From Pinus tabuliformis (Eukaryota; Streptophyta; Pinopsida; Pinales; Pinaceae), in NCBI GenBank assembly GCA_031772625.1, contig CM062805.1:802061592-802125591 (forward strand): a stretch of 64,000 nt of DNA. Direction: 5' to 3'. Position 1 is the stretch's first letter. The number at the start of each line of letters is the position of its first letter. Of the stretch, positions 10,930 to 20,842 are shown piece after piece. Made by a program: the position numbers and the translations under genes. The notes below the pieces were generated by a model that was not told the origin of the DNA, did not search any database, and saw nothing but the letters and a program-made list of their open reading frames with translations.

Positions 10930-12160
10930 ACCCAACAAGAGTCAAGCATAGTGGTCAGCGCTATGACCGATGGTAAGGTGAGGTAGTATATAACATTTTT
11001 GGTGCAATCCTTCTTGTACTTAATGTTCAAATGTAACTGTTGCAGGTATGTGGACCATTTTTTATGGTGATCGTTCTGCAACTTCCCTTGTGTTTGTATG
11101 AACTACAGGGGTTGGTGGTCTATGTGGATGAATGTTTTCTTCCCCATAATCTAATGAAACCATTATCAGTAGGCTTGCACAATGGAATACATTTCTTTGG
11201 CATAGGTGGGATACTTTTAGACTCTATATGAAAGTGTCTCATTGTGATATGCCACTAGGCATCCCTGTTGAGTAAGAACTACTTCAATAGAAATGTTGTA
11301 TGCATTTGTCTCGATATTAAATGGTTGCTACAGGTCTAGTGATGTGAGCACTGGTGTAGAGAAAAGGTTATTATTCAACTAAACAAACTCCATCTGATGG
11401 GATTTGGGCTGAAAGAAATTTTCTTTCGCTCTTTCCTTGGTGAGTTGACTTAAAGGCCAAGTGATATGAGAAAATCCTAACACAAACCTATGATAGAAAT
11501 TGGCAAGACCCAGAAATATGTAGATATCTATTGGAGTGGCTGGGGCTAGCCAATCTCAAATGAATTGTATCTTGTTTGGGTCCACATGAACACCCTACGC
11601 ATCAATGATCTACCCTAGATATTGAACCTGGGTCATGCCAAAAGTTCATTTCTCCAAAATGGCACACAAATTGTGTTGTCGTAGGGTTTGATGGAACTGT
11701 TGAGTATGGTGGAGGTGTTCTTCCCAAATTTGGATGAAGATAAATATGTCATCTAAATACACCACAATGAATGCATGGGTGAAGGGTCCCAAGATGTCGT
11801 CCATCAATTCATGAAGGTTGCGAGGGCATTCATCAACCTAAAAGGCATGACCAACCATTTGAAAATTTCCTCCTTGGATTTTAAGGCGATCTTCCACACA
11901 TCAGAGGGTTCGATAGGCACTTGGTGATAACCAGACTTCAATTCAATCTTGCTGAAATATTTGGTCCCCTTGAGTTGGTCCAAAATTCCATCAATCCATG
12001 AGATTGGGTACCTATTCTAAACAATGATCTTGTTCAGCGCCCAATAGTCAATAGACAATCTCTAGGTCTCATCCTTATTCTGTACCAATACAATTAGACT
12101 CCCACATGGTGACGATATTAGCCTAATGTTCCCTTACTAGAATAGCTCATGAATCTACCT
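10930..12160 (-). pseudogene. D unit 1 RT and RNase H
   Basis: On the minus strand, SGYHQVPIEPSDVWK and WLVMPFRLMNALATF (near 11830-11930) lead to the catalytic YLDDI (about 11745-11760). The RNase H tail HHKKWSTYLQQLHLNIKYKK (about 11010-11070) closes the block. Stops and frame changes are frequent. The same stretch is present in unit 2 at 19812-20842, aligned almost base for base (for example AGGTATGTGGACCATTT at 11044 and 20099). Confidence 0.7.
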
Positions 12161-12540
12161 CTTGATATCATCATTCTCCATAACATAGTATTGATAGATA
12201 GGTCCAATCGGTAGAGGCACACCCAAGGTTAGATCGATAGAGTGCTTGACCTGACAGTTCAGAGGTACCCTTAGAGGTGAGGTGAAAATGTCCCTGTACT
12301 ATTCCACAACCTTGTCCATCTATTGTTGTTGTGTGGAGGAGCCCTGTCTTGAAGATGTGGCTACAACCTTCTTCTTTCCCTGAGGGTAAATCATAAGGAA
12401 AACTAATTTCCTTGTCTTGGAAATGATCTTCCAACAATTCTTTATAGTGGTCCAAGAGATGGCAGTAGGGAGGGCTACCTCCGATATCGTGTACAATGTA
12501 TCTCCCAAAGTAATAATTGCAGAGTGAGGTATATACTCAT
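12161..12540 (-). pseudogene. D unit 1 protease/RT junction region (degenerate)
   Basis: Lying between RT and gag on the minus strand, this should hold the protease and the N-terminus of RT. The open pieces at 12171-12455 and 12320-12508 overlap in different frames and no intact DSG or DTG motif can be read. The assignment rests on position only. Confidence 0.4.
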
Positions 12541-13175
12541 ATACTTCTAGAACATCTTGGTCCCTTCCCTACCATTACGTGGTAAACTTTATGTATTTAT
12601 CTTCATAGCTCCTGATAGGGTAATATTGTTCCTTGATGGTGTCTCATAAAGAATTCCAAGTGGGTGTGGCTAAAAATAGTGAGGATTATCTCTTGTCCTT
12701 TTTTTCATAATAGGTTTCCCAACAGGGCCTTGACGTGTGGGGAAGCTTTGAGAAGTGCTAAAGTAATCTTTTTCCGATTCGAAAAATCATGAACTGAAAA
12801 ATATCCTTCCAACAGATTTAACCATTTATCTACAACATTTGCTTCTATATGGCCCTAAAATATGGGAATATCAAATTGAACTTGTACCTTAAAAGGCATG
12901 GCACCTCCAGAGTGCTTTTTGGATGAAGATGTGTCGCCTGTGGGTAGCAATCGAAGGACCTTGGAAAATTTATCCATCATCGCATCCCTATGTCACTTGA
13001 GGGCTTCCTTGAGTAGTGTTTTGAAAGGATCACCTTCCCCCCATCTCTATTTTCTTCCTCCATGGGAGGTCGTTGAGTTTTGCGAGGCCGGTCTTGCAAA
13101 GGTTCAACCAAATCGAGCCTTAACTCCTTATACCCTAGCCTCATTGGGGAAATGCAACAAAAAATAGAGAAAGAG
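12541..13175 (-). pseudogene. D unit 1 gag
   Basis: On the minus strand the sequence aligns with the better preserved gag at 35829-36880 (for example TCTTGGTCCCTTCC at 12569 and 36249). Compared with that copy it lacks about 220 bases (the equivalent of 36016-36240), so the C-terminal capsid part is deleted. Many stops. Its N-terminus abuts the primer site at 13181-13193. Confidence 0.6.
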
Positions 13176-13180
13176 AAGAC

Positions 13181-13193
13181 CCCTTTGATACCA
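13181..13193 (-). promoter_or_regulatory. D primer-binding site (left)
   Basis: Minus-strand TGGTATCAAAGGG directly follows the LTR end. TGGTATCA is the plant initiator tRNA-Met complement. The same site occurs at 36881-36893. Confidence 0.65.
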
Positions 13194-13194
13194 C

Positions 13195-13804
13195 TGATCT
13201 GTACTTATGCAGGAACACAAAAAAATACAAAAATACCCATATACATAGAGATGCCATAGAAATAAAACTTCATTTTATTAATATCGAAGAATAGAAATAT
13301 GCTTACATATGGAAATAAAAACAAACTAGCTTGAACAATGGTAGATTATCTATAAGAAGAGATGTGGCAACTCCATGCCTATGACATGTGTTATAAGGAG
13401 GCTCAAAGGCCTATTTATTATTGAGAAACAATGGAAAAACCTAAAAATCCAAAAACATAACGCTAGGAAATGAAGCGCCAAAACTACCCTGTTTGGTAAA
13501 TTGGTATATCAACTTCTTGGGGTCATAACTTTGACATCCGATCTCCATTAGGCTATCATAATACCTTGTTTCGGAGATCTCATAGAGTAGGGAAAAAACA
13601 AATTGGTAGATCGGTGTGGGAATTTATTGGTCTATCTATTTTTCTATAAAAATGTTGTTTAGTCCCTCAAAATGTCTCTAAAAGTTTAGGACCCGAAAAA
13701 TTGCCAAAAATAGTAACTTGTGCTACAATTAAGCAAACTAAAAAGAAATAATGTTGGGGGTCCAAGTGGAATAGGTAGGTGGCCACCAATATCCACCTAG
13801 ATCA
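13195..13804 (-). repeat. D LTR (shared, 610 bp)
   Basis: The minus-strand sequence starts TGATCTAGG and ends AGATCA, with inverted TGATC/GATCA ends. On its low side lies a primer site and on its high side a polypurine tract, so it acts as 3' LTR for one unit and 5' LTR for the next. It aligns along its length with the split LTR 36895-37138 plus 60777-61136 (about 604 bp). Confidence 0.7.
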
Positions 13805-13818
13805 GTCCTCCCCCCTTA
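13805..13818 (-). promoter_or_regulatory. D polypurine tract
   Basis: Minus-strand AAGGGGGGAGGAC immediately precedes the LTR start and would prime plus-strand DNA synthesis. The equivalent at the second D LTR is at 61137-61150. Confidence 0.6.
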
Positions 13819-13864
13819 AGAAGAAATGGTCCCCATTACATCGAGTGCATCCATGAGACATTAA

Positions 13865-14479
13865 AGGATTTTTGAGGTCTAAAATGAGTCTATTAATTAT
13901 AAAATAATAGTGGAAATAATAAAATAGGATTAGATTACATCATCAAATTTCAGACGGAAAAAAGACAAAATTTAATTTTTCAACTCTTATGTTCAACTTA
14001 TATCCCTATGGGTTTACTCAAATTTCGAGCAGAAACACTCCCTGGATGTAGAATTTGATTCCTCATTCAAGGAGTACCCATGTTGCATACTTTTGATGGA
14101 CCTTGCTACATAAAAAATTTAGAAATACATGAAAAACATGATTGCAATCAAGTTTTTTCATGTATTTCTCATTTTCTATGTAGTAGGGTCCATCAAAAGT
14201 ATGCAATATGGGTATTCCTTGGATGAGGAATTAAATTTTTCATCCAACGAGTACTCCCGCTTGAAATATGAGTAAAAAATTAGGGAGATAAGTTGAAAAT
14301 ATGAGTTGAAAAAGTAGTTTTATTTTTTATTATTTTTTAATCTTTGTACCTTTTTACTCCAAAAATGGTGAATCATCCCCCATGGTTGACATCATCATCT
14401 TGAATCCTATTGGTTCTTATAAATTTTATTTTGGTTGTACATTTTCTTAGGAGGCCCATTTTAGAACTCAAAATTCCCC
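13865..14479. mobile_element. 615-bp fold-back MITE, Tourist/PIF-Harbinger-like
   Basis: The other D copy (61150-61210) runs through this point without the insert. Terminal inverted repeats align (AGGATTTTTGAGGTCTAAAA on the left; GGGGAATTTTGAGTTCTAAAA on the right, reverse complement) and TAA flanks both sides (13862-13864, 14480-14482), the 3-bp duplication typical of PIF/Harbinger. Long inner arms, about 13980-14135 against 14175-14310, can pair over most of their length (TCCATCAAAAGTATGCAA on the right matches the complement of the left). No coding capacity, so it would be non-autonomous. Confidence 0.75.
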
Positions 14480-14482
14480 TAA

Positions 14483-15182
14483 TGTTGGGAAACTTATACT
14501 GAACTTGGTCCCTAGTGAGCTACTTACTTTGGTGCAACAGTTGGCCAGCTTTGACAACCCGATATAGTTGTCTTTTCTGATTGTGAGCGTTGTATATATG
14601 CATGTCCATGATCTGATTATTTGTGGCCTATTCCATGGATTCTAGGTTTAACTCTATTGGTGTGAGTTGTTCTCTAATTTCTGATGTGTATAGTAATGGT
14701 GGAAAGTATGGTCGAAGGTAGTCCACATTGAACACTGGGTGAAAGATAAGGAATACTGGAATGTTGAGCTTGAAAGAATTGTCCCCTATAGCCTTAGTGA
14801 TGGTGTAAGGTCTATATCAGAGTGTGAAAAGATTGCAGTGGGGCCCAACGAGGCATTCCTTTTGCAAATGTAACCAAACTTTGTCGCTCACCTATAACTT
14901 TGGTGGCACTCGATGTTGATCATGACAATGCCTGTACTTAGCATTGGCTTTGTCCAATATGTGATGGACCTGCTGGCTGATGTGTTGAATGCACTCAATG
15001 AAGGTATTAGCCTTGTTAGCTTTAGACTAGACATGAGCCAAATCTGCCTGAGTAGCTATAAATGGTATGGCCACATCAATGAGACATAATGGTTAGAATC
15101 CCAACCCCACCTGAATGGGGCTATGGCCAGTTGAGCTATGGAGAGCTTTGTTGTAGCTGTGTTGGACATAGGGGAGGCATTC
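14483..15182 (-). pseudogene. D unit 2 integrase C-terminus
   Basis: Minus-strand reading, through stops, gives HDQHRVPPKL, SDKVWLHLQKECLVGPH, HPVFNVDYLRPYF and LYRVVKAGQLLHQSK. The same C-terminal region appears at 61205-61900 in the right block of D. The end toward 15182 is split by chromovirus E; reading continues at 19291. I see no typical chromodomain, though the tail may be a diverged one. Confidence 0.6.
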
Positions 15183-15515
15183 CGTTAGGTCCCTATACTG
15201 CTAGTGTAACCCCTTATTGTTATTAGTGCAACCCCCTTATTATATTGTTGTGTCCATGTAGTCCCCATATTGTCATTATTGTGCGCAATAGAAGCCCACT
15301 ATTGTTATTATTATGCCCTTACATTATTATTGTTATGTTGGCTCTGATTATATAATGACCCCTTAGAATCCTATATATAAAAGGGAGGTATTGTCATTTG
15401 TATCATCCAAGCATTGTTCATTTGTGTAATGTAAAGGAGGTTACCCCCTCGAAGAGGCTTATTTATAAGGTGTTGATCTATCTTTTCTATCTTTTTGTGA
15501 GTTGTTTACATAACA
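15183..15515 (+). repeat. E 5' LTR
   Basis: 333 bp, beginning CGTTAGGTCC (the TG start mutated to CG) and ending CATAACA. It contains a TATA-like run TATATATAAAAGGG near 15372-15385. Confidence 0.88.
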
Positions 15516-15517
15516 TG

Positions 15518-15529
15518 TGGTATCAGAGC
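15518..15529 (+). promoter_or_regulatory. E primer-binding site
   Basis: TGGTATCAGAGC, two bases after the LTR end; an exact plant initiator tRNA-Met type primer site. Confidence 0.85.
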
Positions 15530-16123
15530 TTCGGATTCTAGGGTTTTGCTGCTCCAAACAGGTCATCATGGCATTTTCGCTACGAAGTTTCAGAAGCTAA
15601 AAAAATCCATTTGAGAAGAGATCGGTCTGAACCTCCTGTCTGAATTTAAGATCTTGTCTCGCTACATTTTTGGGTATATGATCTGAGGACGTTAGGGTTT
15701 TTGCAAGCTCCAGAATTTCATCTCAAACAATTCACCATGGAATTTTTGCTATAATTGTTTTTCTAAGAAGTTTCATACTTGGAAATTAAAACCCATTTGA
15801 GCCAAGCACTTGGTGACTCTCGGCCTGAATTTCAGATCTTTGTTTGCTATATTTTTAGAGATATAGGCCAAGACAGTTAGGGTTTCTGAAGGCTCCCAAA
15901 TTACATCCTAAACGGGTGGCCCCTGGAAAATTGTCATAACATTCTGTCTGAGGATCAAATTGAAATTTCGTAAGAAGTTGCAGAAAGAGGATAGACAATA
16001 GTTTTCTATGTATTGGTTTCAGATCCTAAGGTTGGAACAATGACACGTGGGGCTTCGTACAAGTTCGCTCTACTGAACTAGTCTATAATTAGGTCATCGT
16101 GGGATATTTAACATAAATCTTCC

Positions 16124-16934
16124 TTGCAGAATCTAATATTGATCAGACTTGTGGGGCTAGAAAGAGGGCTCAGAGGGATACTTGAGGATGCAATTTCAGA
16201 ACTTGGAGGTATGAAATTACAGATTTACAATCATTTCAATATCGAGCTCCTAAAATCAAGAAAAGGCGATATGAGGAAGTTTGATGGCAAGAATTCGGTA
16301 AATTGGATACTATAGATGGAGCAATATTTTGATCTACATGAGGTGCAACTATTACAAAAGGTACGTATTACATCTTCATATTTATAACTGGATCAATTTT
16401 TATGGTATAAAGGTATTTGTTCTCATAAAAAACTTGTTACGTGGTCAATTTTTACGGAGGAAATGATAGCACATTATGAGTATACAAAGAGAAACACCTT
16501 CTTTAGCCAATTGATAAATCTCAAACAAAAGTGTTCAATGGTAGAGCCTATTGAGGACTTCCAAAAATTGAATATAAGGGAAAATGATATTCCGTAGAAG
16601 AAGAGGATTGATGTCTCCATAGGGACTTTAAAGGATAACATTCAACATGAGGTTCATCTTTGGGAACTTGATTCATTGGAGAAGGCATTCAAGTTGGCAA
16701 GAAAAGTGGAAAGAAAAATTATGGAAATAAGGAAGTCGACCCCACACAACTATAATGATGGAAGTGTTGTTTCTCTTAGCCTATCACAACCTACAAGGTT
16801 GACACCACAACAATTGGAAGAAAAAATAGCAAAAGGGCTTTGTTACAGATAAAAAATATGTTAAAGGTCTTAAGTGTGCTGAGAAGAAATTATTTTACAT
16901 TGATTGTGGAGAGGAGGAAGAAAAGGATCAAGAA
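16124..16934 (+). pseudogene. E gag
   Basis: The first open piece (16124-16315) ends with FDGKNSVNWIL before a TAG. Further pieces read HYEYTKRNTFFSQLINLKQK and EPIEDFQKLN, typical of a Ty3 capsid region, then LEKAFKLARKVERKI. A zinc knuckle is not evident. The long leader 15530-16123 between primer site and gag holds no recognisable feature. At least four stops are present. Confidence 0.65.
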
Positions 16935-16977
16935 ATGTCAAAAGAAGAGGATATACACCGTAAACCAACCCCAGAGA

Positions 16978-17560
16978 AAGAAGAAATGAAACTCACCATA
17001 TCTTGTAAACCATTGGCAAGAATTACCACTCCTCAAAATCTCAAGATAGAAGGACATATCAAGAAGAAAAATGTTCAAGAAGTGAAAGATCACATCGAGA
17101 AAGAAGAAATGAATCCAAACCTATCTTGTAATGTATTGGACGGAATTACCCCTCCTCAAAATATCAATATAGAAGGACATATCAAGAATAAAAATGTTCA
17201 AGAAGTGAAAGATCACATCAAGCATCAACAAATGAACCTGACCATATCTTGTAATGCATTGGAAGAAATTACCACTCCTCAAACTCTCAAGATAGAAGGA
17301 CATATCAAGTAGAAAAATGTTCAAGAAGTGAAAGATCATACAGAAAAAGAAGAAATGAATCTGAACATATCTTGTAAGGCATTGGCAAGAATTACCACTC
17401 CTCAAACTTTGAAGATAGAAGGACATATCAAGAATAAAAAGGTTCAAGAAGTGAAATATCACATTGAGAAAGAAGAAATGAATCCGACCATATCTTGTAA
17501 TTCATTGGCTAGAATTACCACTCCCAAAACTATCAAGATAGAAGGAATAGTGTTGATTGA
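16978..17560 (+). repeat. Five tandem 123-bp (41-codon) in-frame repeats in E
   Basis: AAGAAATGAA or its equivalent recurs at 16981, 17104, 17227, 17350 and 17473, an exact period of 123. Each unit encodes a variant of EEMN.TISCNALARITTPQ followed by LKIEGHIK and NVQEVKDHIE. The last unit runs straight into the protease active site LIDSGSTHNF. The period is a multiple of three; a single TAG at 17310-17312 (after HIK) interrupts the reading frame. Confidence 0.9.
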
Positions 17561-17939
17561 TTCGGGAAGTACCCATAATTTTATTCATTGTAAGATAACC
17601 AAGGAATTGAATTGCTTCCTATATCCAGCACCAGAGTGTCAAGCGATGGTTGTAAGTGAAGGAACCATAAATTTCTCTGGAAAGTGCCATAATATCAAGC
17701 TATCCATGGGAGAATATGTATTGAATAGCTCAATGCTTTCCATTCCAATGGCTAGTGCTGATGTTGTACTAGGAGTCCAATGGCTACAATCGTTGGGTAA
17801 AATAGCTTTTAATTTTCAAGAACTTTTCATGAAATTTTCTTTGGAAGGAAAGGAAGTTGAATTAAGGGGTACCATAGGGAAGACAGGAAATATACTCATC
17901 CCTAATAGAATGAAAAATCTTCTAAAGAAAGGAAAATGA
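17550..17939 (+). pseudogene. E aspartic protease
   Basis: The catalytic motif VLIDSGSTHNFI is at about 17550-17585 with DSG intact; VVLGVQWLQSLG near 17763-17800 is the C-terminal landmark, and FNFQELFMKF follows. The frame is open from 17328 to a TGA at 17937. This is the usual protease of plant chromoviruses, here fused at its N-terminus to the amplified repeat. Confidence 0.8.
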
Positions 17940-18610
17940 GGCGTAATTGCACAATTATGTTCGCTAGAAGTTCCCACATCGAAGTCATCTATTTCTCCAG
18001 ATCTCTAAAAAATATTGGAAAATCATTCCAAGGTATTTTAGACTTCCAAAGGCCTCCCACCTATTCATGATCATGATCATTCTATTCATTTGATTCCAAG
18101 AAGTGTTTCTCCAAACATCGGGCCTTACAGATATCCCTATGCCCGAGAGAGTGAAATTGAATGTATGGTTGCAGAAATGCTAGAGGTTTATATAATTCAA
18201 CCTAGTTAAAGTTCTTTCTCTACTCCAATAGTATTTATGCATAAGAAGGATTATTCATGGTGCATGTGTCCGGATTTTAGAGAGATCAAAAAACTCACTA
18301 TTGAAGATAAATTTCCCATTCCTATTATTGATGAATTATTAGATAAATTGCATGGATTAGTTTACTTCACCAAGTTGGATCTTCGTTGAGGATATCATCA
18401 AATAAGAATGAACACTGACGACATTCCAAAAATGACATTATTGAAGAAAGATGCATTTTCATGGACTCTAGAAGCAACGAATGCCTTTGAACATTTTAAA
18501 GAGGCAATGTGCCAAGCACCGGTCTTACTTACGCTAGACTTCACAAAAACCTTTATTGTGGAATATGATGCATCAGGAGATGGAATTGGTGATGTTTTAA
18601 TGCAATAAGA
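17940..18610 (+). pseudogene. E RT (N-terminal half) and RNase H fragment
   Basis: Landmarks are NIGPYRYPYARESEIE, STPIVFMHKKDYSWC, FREIKKLT, KFPIPIIDELLD and YFTKLDLR, then GYHQIRMNTDDIPK. There the sequence jumps to DAFSWTLEATNAFEHFKEAM, so the FGL block, the catalytic DD and the thumb are deleted. The RNase H start reads VEYDASGDGIG and stops at 18608. Confidence 0.8.
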
Positions 18611-18769
18611 CTTTTGAAAGTCATCTAATCAAAGGAAAGTATTTACGCAAAGATATTTATGAGAAGGAAATGTTGGAAATACTACATGCAATTAAGAAAT
18701 GGCGATGTTACATAATGAGAATATCCCTGTTCAAACAATATTACTAGAACTTGACAAGGAAGGAAAAAT

Positions 18770-18930
18770 CATATTGGAACCTGGAGCAGTCACAGAAACA
18801 AGAACTCGATAGCTACGAAATCGATCAATTTTAGAGTATCTTATCAAGTGGAAGAACTTACCCACTGAATATTCCACATGGGAGGACAAGAGTTTTATAT
18901 AGAAGCATCCAGAACTACTCAAGCATTGAG
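18770..18930 (+). pseudogene. E chromodomain
   Basis: A frame with two stops reads LRNRSILEYLIKWKNLP, TEYSTWEDKSFI and KHPELLKH. Y-L-I-K-W-K and T-W-E-D are the signature residues of the chromodomain at the C-terminus of chromoviral integrases, where it would steer integration to heterochromatin. The integrase catalytic core that should precede it is absent. Confidence 0.75.
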
Positions 18931-18943
18931 GACAACATTTTTT

Positions 18944-18957
18944 GAAGGAGAGGGGGA
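18944..18957 (+). promoter_or_regulatory. E polypurine tract
   Basis: GAAGGAGAGGGGGA immediately before the 3' LTR. Confidence 0.75.
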
Positions 18958-19290
18958 TGTTAGGTCCCTATACTACTAGTGTAACCCCTTATTGTTATTA
19001 GTGCAACCCCCTTATCATATTTTTGTGCCCATGCAGTCCCCATATTGTTATTATTATGCCCCATAGAAGCCCACTATTGTTATTATTATTCCCTTACATT
19101 ATTATTGTTGTGTCGACTCTGATTATATTATGACCCCTTAGACTTCTATATATAGAAAGGATGTCTTGTAATTTGTATCATTCTAGAATTGTTCAGTTGT
19201 GTAATGTAAATGAGGTTGCCCCCTCAAAGAGGCTTATTTCTAAGGCGTTGATCTATCTTTTCTATCTTTTTGTGAGCTGGTTTCATAACA
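18958..19290 (+). repeat. E 3' LTR
   Basis: 333 bp, TGTTAGGTCC to CATAACA, aligning end to end with the 5' LTR. I count about 35 differences by eye. Confidence 0.88.
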
Positions 19291-19811
19291 CATTCATCCC
19301 ATGTGCATGGATTCTTCAAGTTGTACATACACAGAATGTGTAAAATCATCCTATAGATGACCTTTCTTTGGCCATTAGTTAGGGGGTGTAAAGCTGCAGA
19401 CTTAGTGATCTTGGTATCCAACATCGACCAGAGACTTGACCAAAATGTACTTAGGAACATGTTGTCCTGATCTGAGATAATGGACTGTGGGATCCCAAAA
19501 TGTACCCACAATCATTCAAAGAAGACCTTAACAGTGACTTCTACTGTGATACTCATGTTGCAGGCTACTAGAATGGCCATCCTAGAAACTCTGTTGACGA
19601 CCACCAAAATATGTCATTTTCATGCTTAGTATAAGGAAGTCCCAATGTGTAATCCATGGCGATAGATTCCAAAGGTCAAATAGGAGTAGGCACTTGAGTA
19701 TATAGGCCTTGATTCTTGATGGTTGGTTTGGAAATGGCATAGGAAGTGCAGGATCTGATGTACTTCCCAACATCTCATCGAAGGTTTGGCTAATAAAAAT
19801 ATTTCTGCACC
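19291..19811 (-). pseudogene. D unit 2 integrase core
   Basis: The minus-strand frame 19224-19511 contains FGIPQSIISDQDNMF (second catalytic Asp), STFWSSLWSMLDTK and HPLTNGQRKVIYRMI, where the third catalytic residue (Glu) is replaced by Lys. 19582-19811 holds the upstream part, with frame changes. This is the integrase core of a chromovirus-like gypsy element, continuing into 14483-15182 once E is removed. Confidence 0.7.
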
Positions 19812-20842
19812 TCATAGATTATCTTGGCACACTCGCTTGAAGAAACATAGATTGTGTTCCAGGTGGAATAACAATGCATCTTGGAGGTTAATATTTGGAA
19901 CTTTCTTACCTTCGAGGAGTGTCTGGTATGTTCTGCCAAATTCTAGATCGCTCTTGTAAAGATGCAGCCACCCCATAGTATTGTTCCCACAAGAGTCAAG
20001 CACAATGGTCAACACCATTAATGGTGGTCGGCTCAACCAATCTACAACATTTCTAGTGCTACCCTTCTTGTACTTAATCTTAAAATGGAATTGTTGTAGG
20101 TATGTGGACCATTTATGATGGCGATCATTTTGCAACTTGCCTTGTGTCTCTATGAACTATAGGGGTTGGTGGCATTTGTGGATGACTATTTACTTCCCCA
20201 TAGTGTAATTCTTTCATTGTTGGAAAGCCTGCATAATGGAATACATTTCTTTGTCATTAGTGGGATACTTTTGGAGTGTGTTTGAAGGTGTCTCACTCTA
20301 ATATGCCATTGGATTCCCCTGTTGAATAAGAACTGCACCAATAACATAGTCAAAGGCATCAATCTAGATATCAAATGGTTGTTGCAGGTCTAGTAATGTG
20401 AGCACTAGTGTAGAGCAGAGGCGACGATTCAACTCGGAAAACACCTTTTGTTGGGATTAGGACCAAAATAAATTTTATTTCGCTCTGCCCTTGGTGAGAT
20501 GACTTAAATGCCAAGTGATATGAGAGAACCCCAATGCGAACCTACGATAGAAATTGGCAAGACCTAGAAAGCTGTGGAGCTCTTTTAGAGTGGTTGGGGC
20601 TGGCCAATCCTGAATGACTTATATCTTGGATAGTTCCACATGAACACCCTTCTCATTAATGATGTACCCGATATATTGAAGCTCGATCATGCCAAAAGTG
20701 AATTTCTCCAAATTGGTACACAACTTGTGTTGTTTTAGGGTTTGAACAACATGTCAAATATGGTGGAGGTGCCCATCCAAACTCTAGCTGAATATCAAGA
20801 TGTTAATATAAATACACAACCACGAATTCATTGGTGAAGGGT
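19812..20842 (-). pseudogene. D unit 2 RNase H and RT (truncated)
   Basis: The minus-strand frame 19812-20135 includes HHKWSTYLQQFHFKIKYKK and RNVVDWLSRPP, the RNase H C-terminus, then the RNase H/integrase linker. Higher coordinates hold the rest of RNase H and the RT palm; the catalytic box near 20800-20815 is damaged (VVYLY then a stop). The RT is cut at 20842 by insertion of copia element G. Confidence 0.75.

Larger units (their letters stand above)
15183..19290 (+). mobile_element. E: complete but internally deleted chromovirus-type Ty3/gypsy element
   Basis: Two 333-bp LTRs (15183-15515, 18958-19290) are flanked by the perfect target duplication CATTC (15178-15182, 19291-19295). Primer site, gag, protease, part of RT, part of RNase H and a chromodomain are present in order, followed by a PPT. 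The catalytic half of RT and the entire integrase core are missing, so it could only have moved in trans or was deleted after insertion. It sits inside the D unit 2 integrase, whose sequence resumes on the far side. LTRs differ at roughly one base in ten. Confidence 0.88.
10930..20842 (-). mobile_element. Backbone D, left block: two Ty3/gypsy units sharing one LTR
   Basis: From low to high coordinate the minus-strand domains are RNase H, RT, protease, gag, primer site, LTR (13195-13804), PPT, integrase, RNase H and RT. A single LTR therefore lies between the gag end of one unit and the integrase end of another, the arrangement expected of head-to-tail copies sharing an LTR. The MITE (13865-14479) and chromovirus E (15183-19290) interrupt it. 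The left end is cut by F1 and the right end by copia element G at 20843. All coding parts are heavily mutated. Confidence 0.7.
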
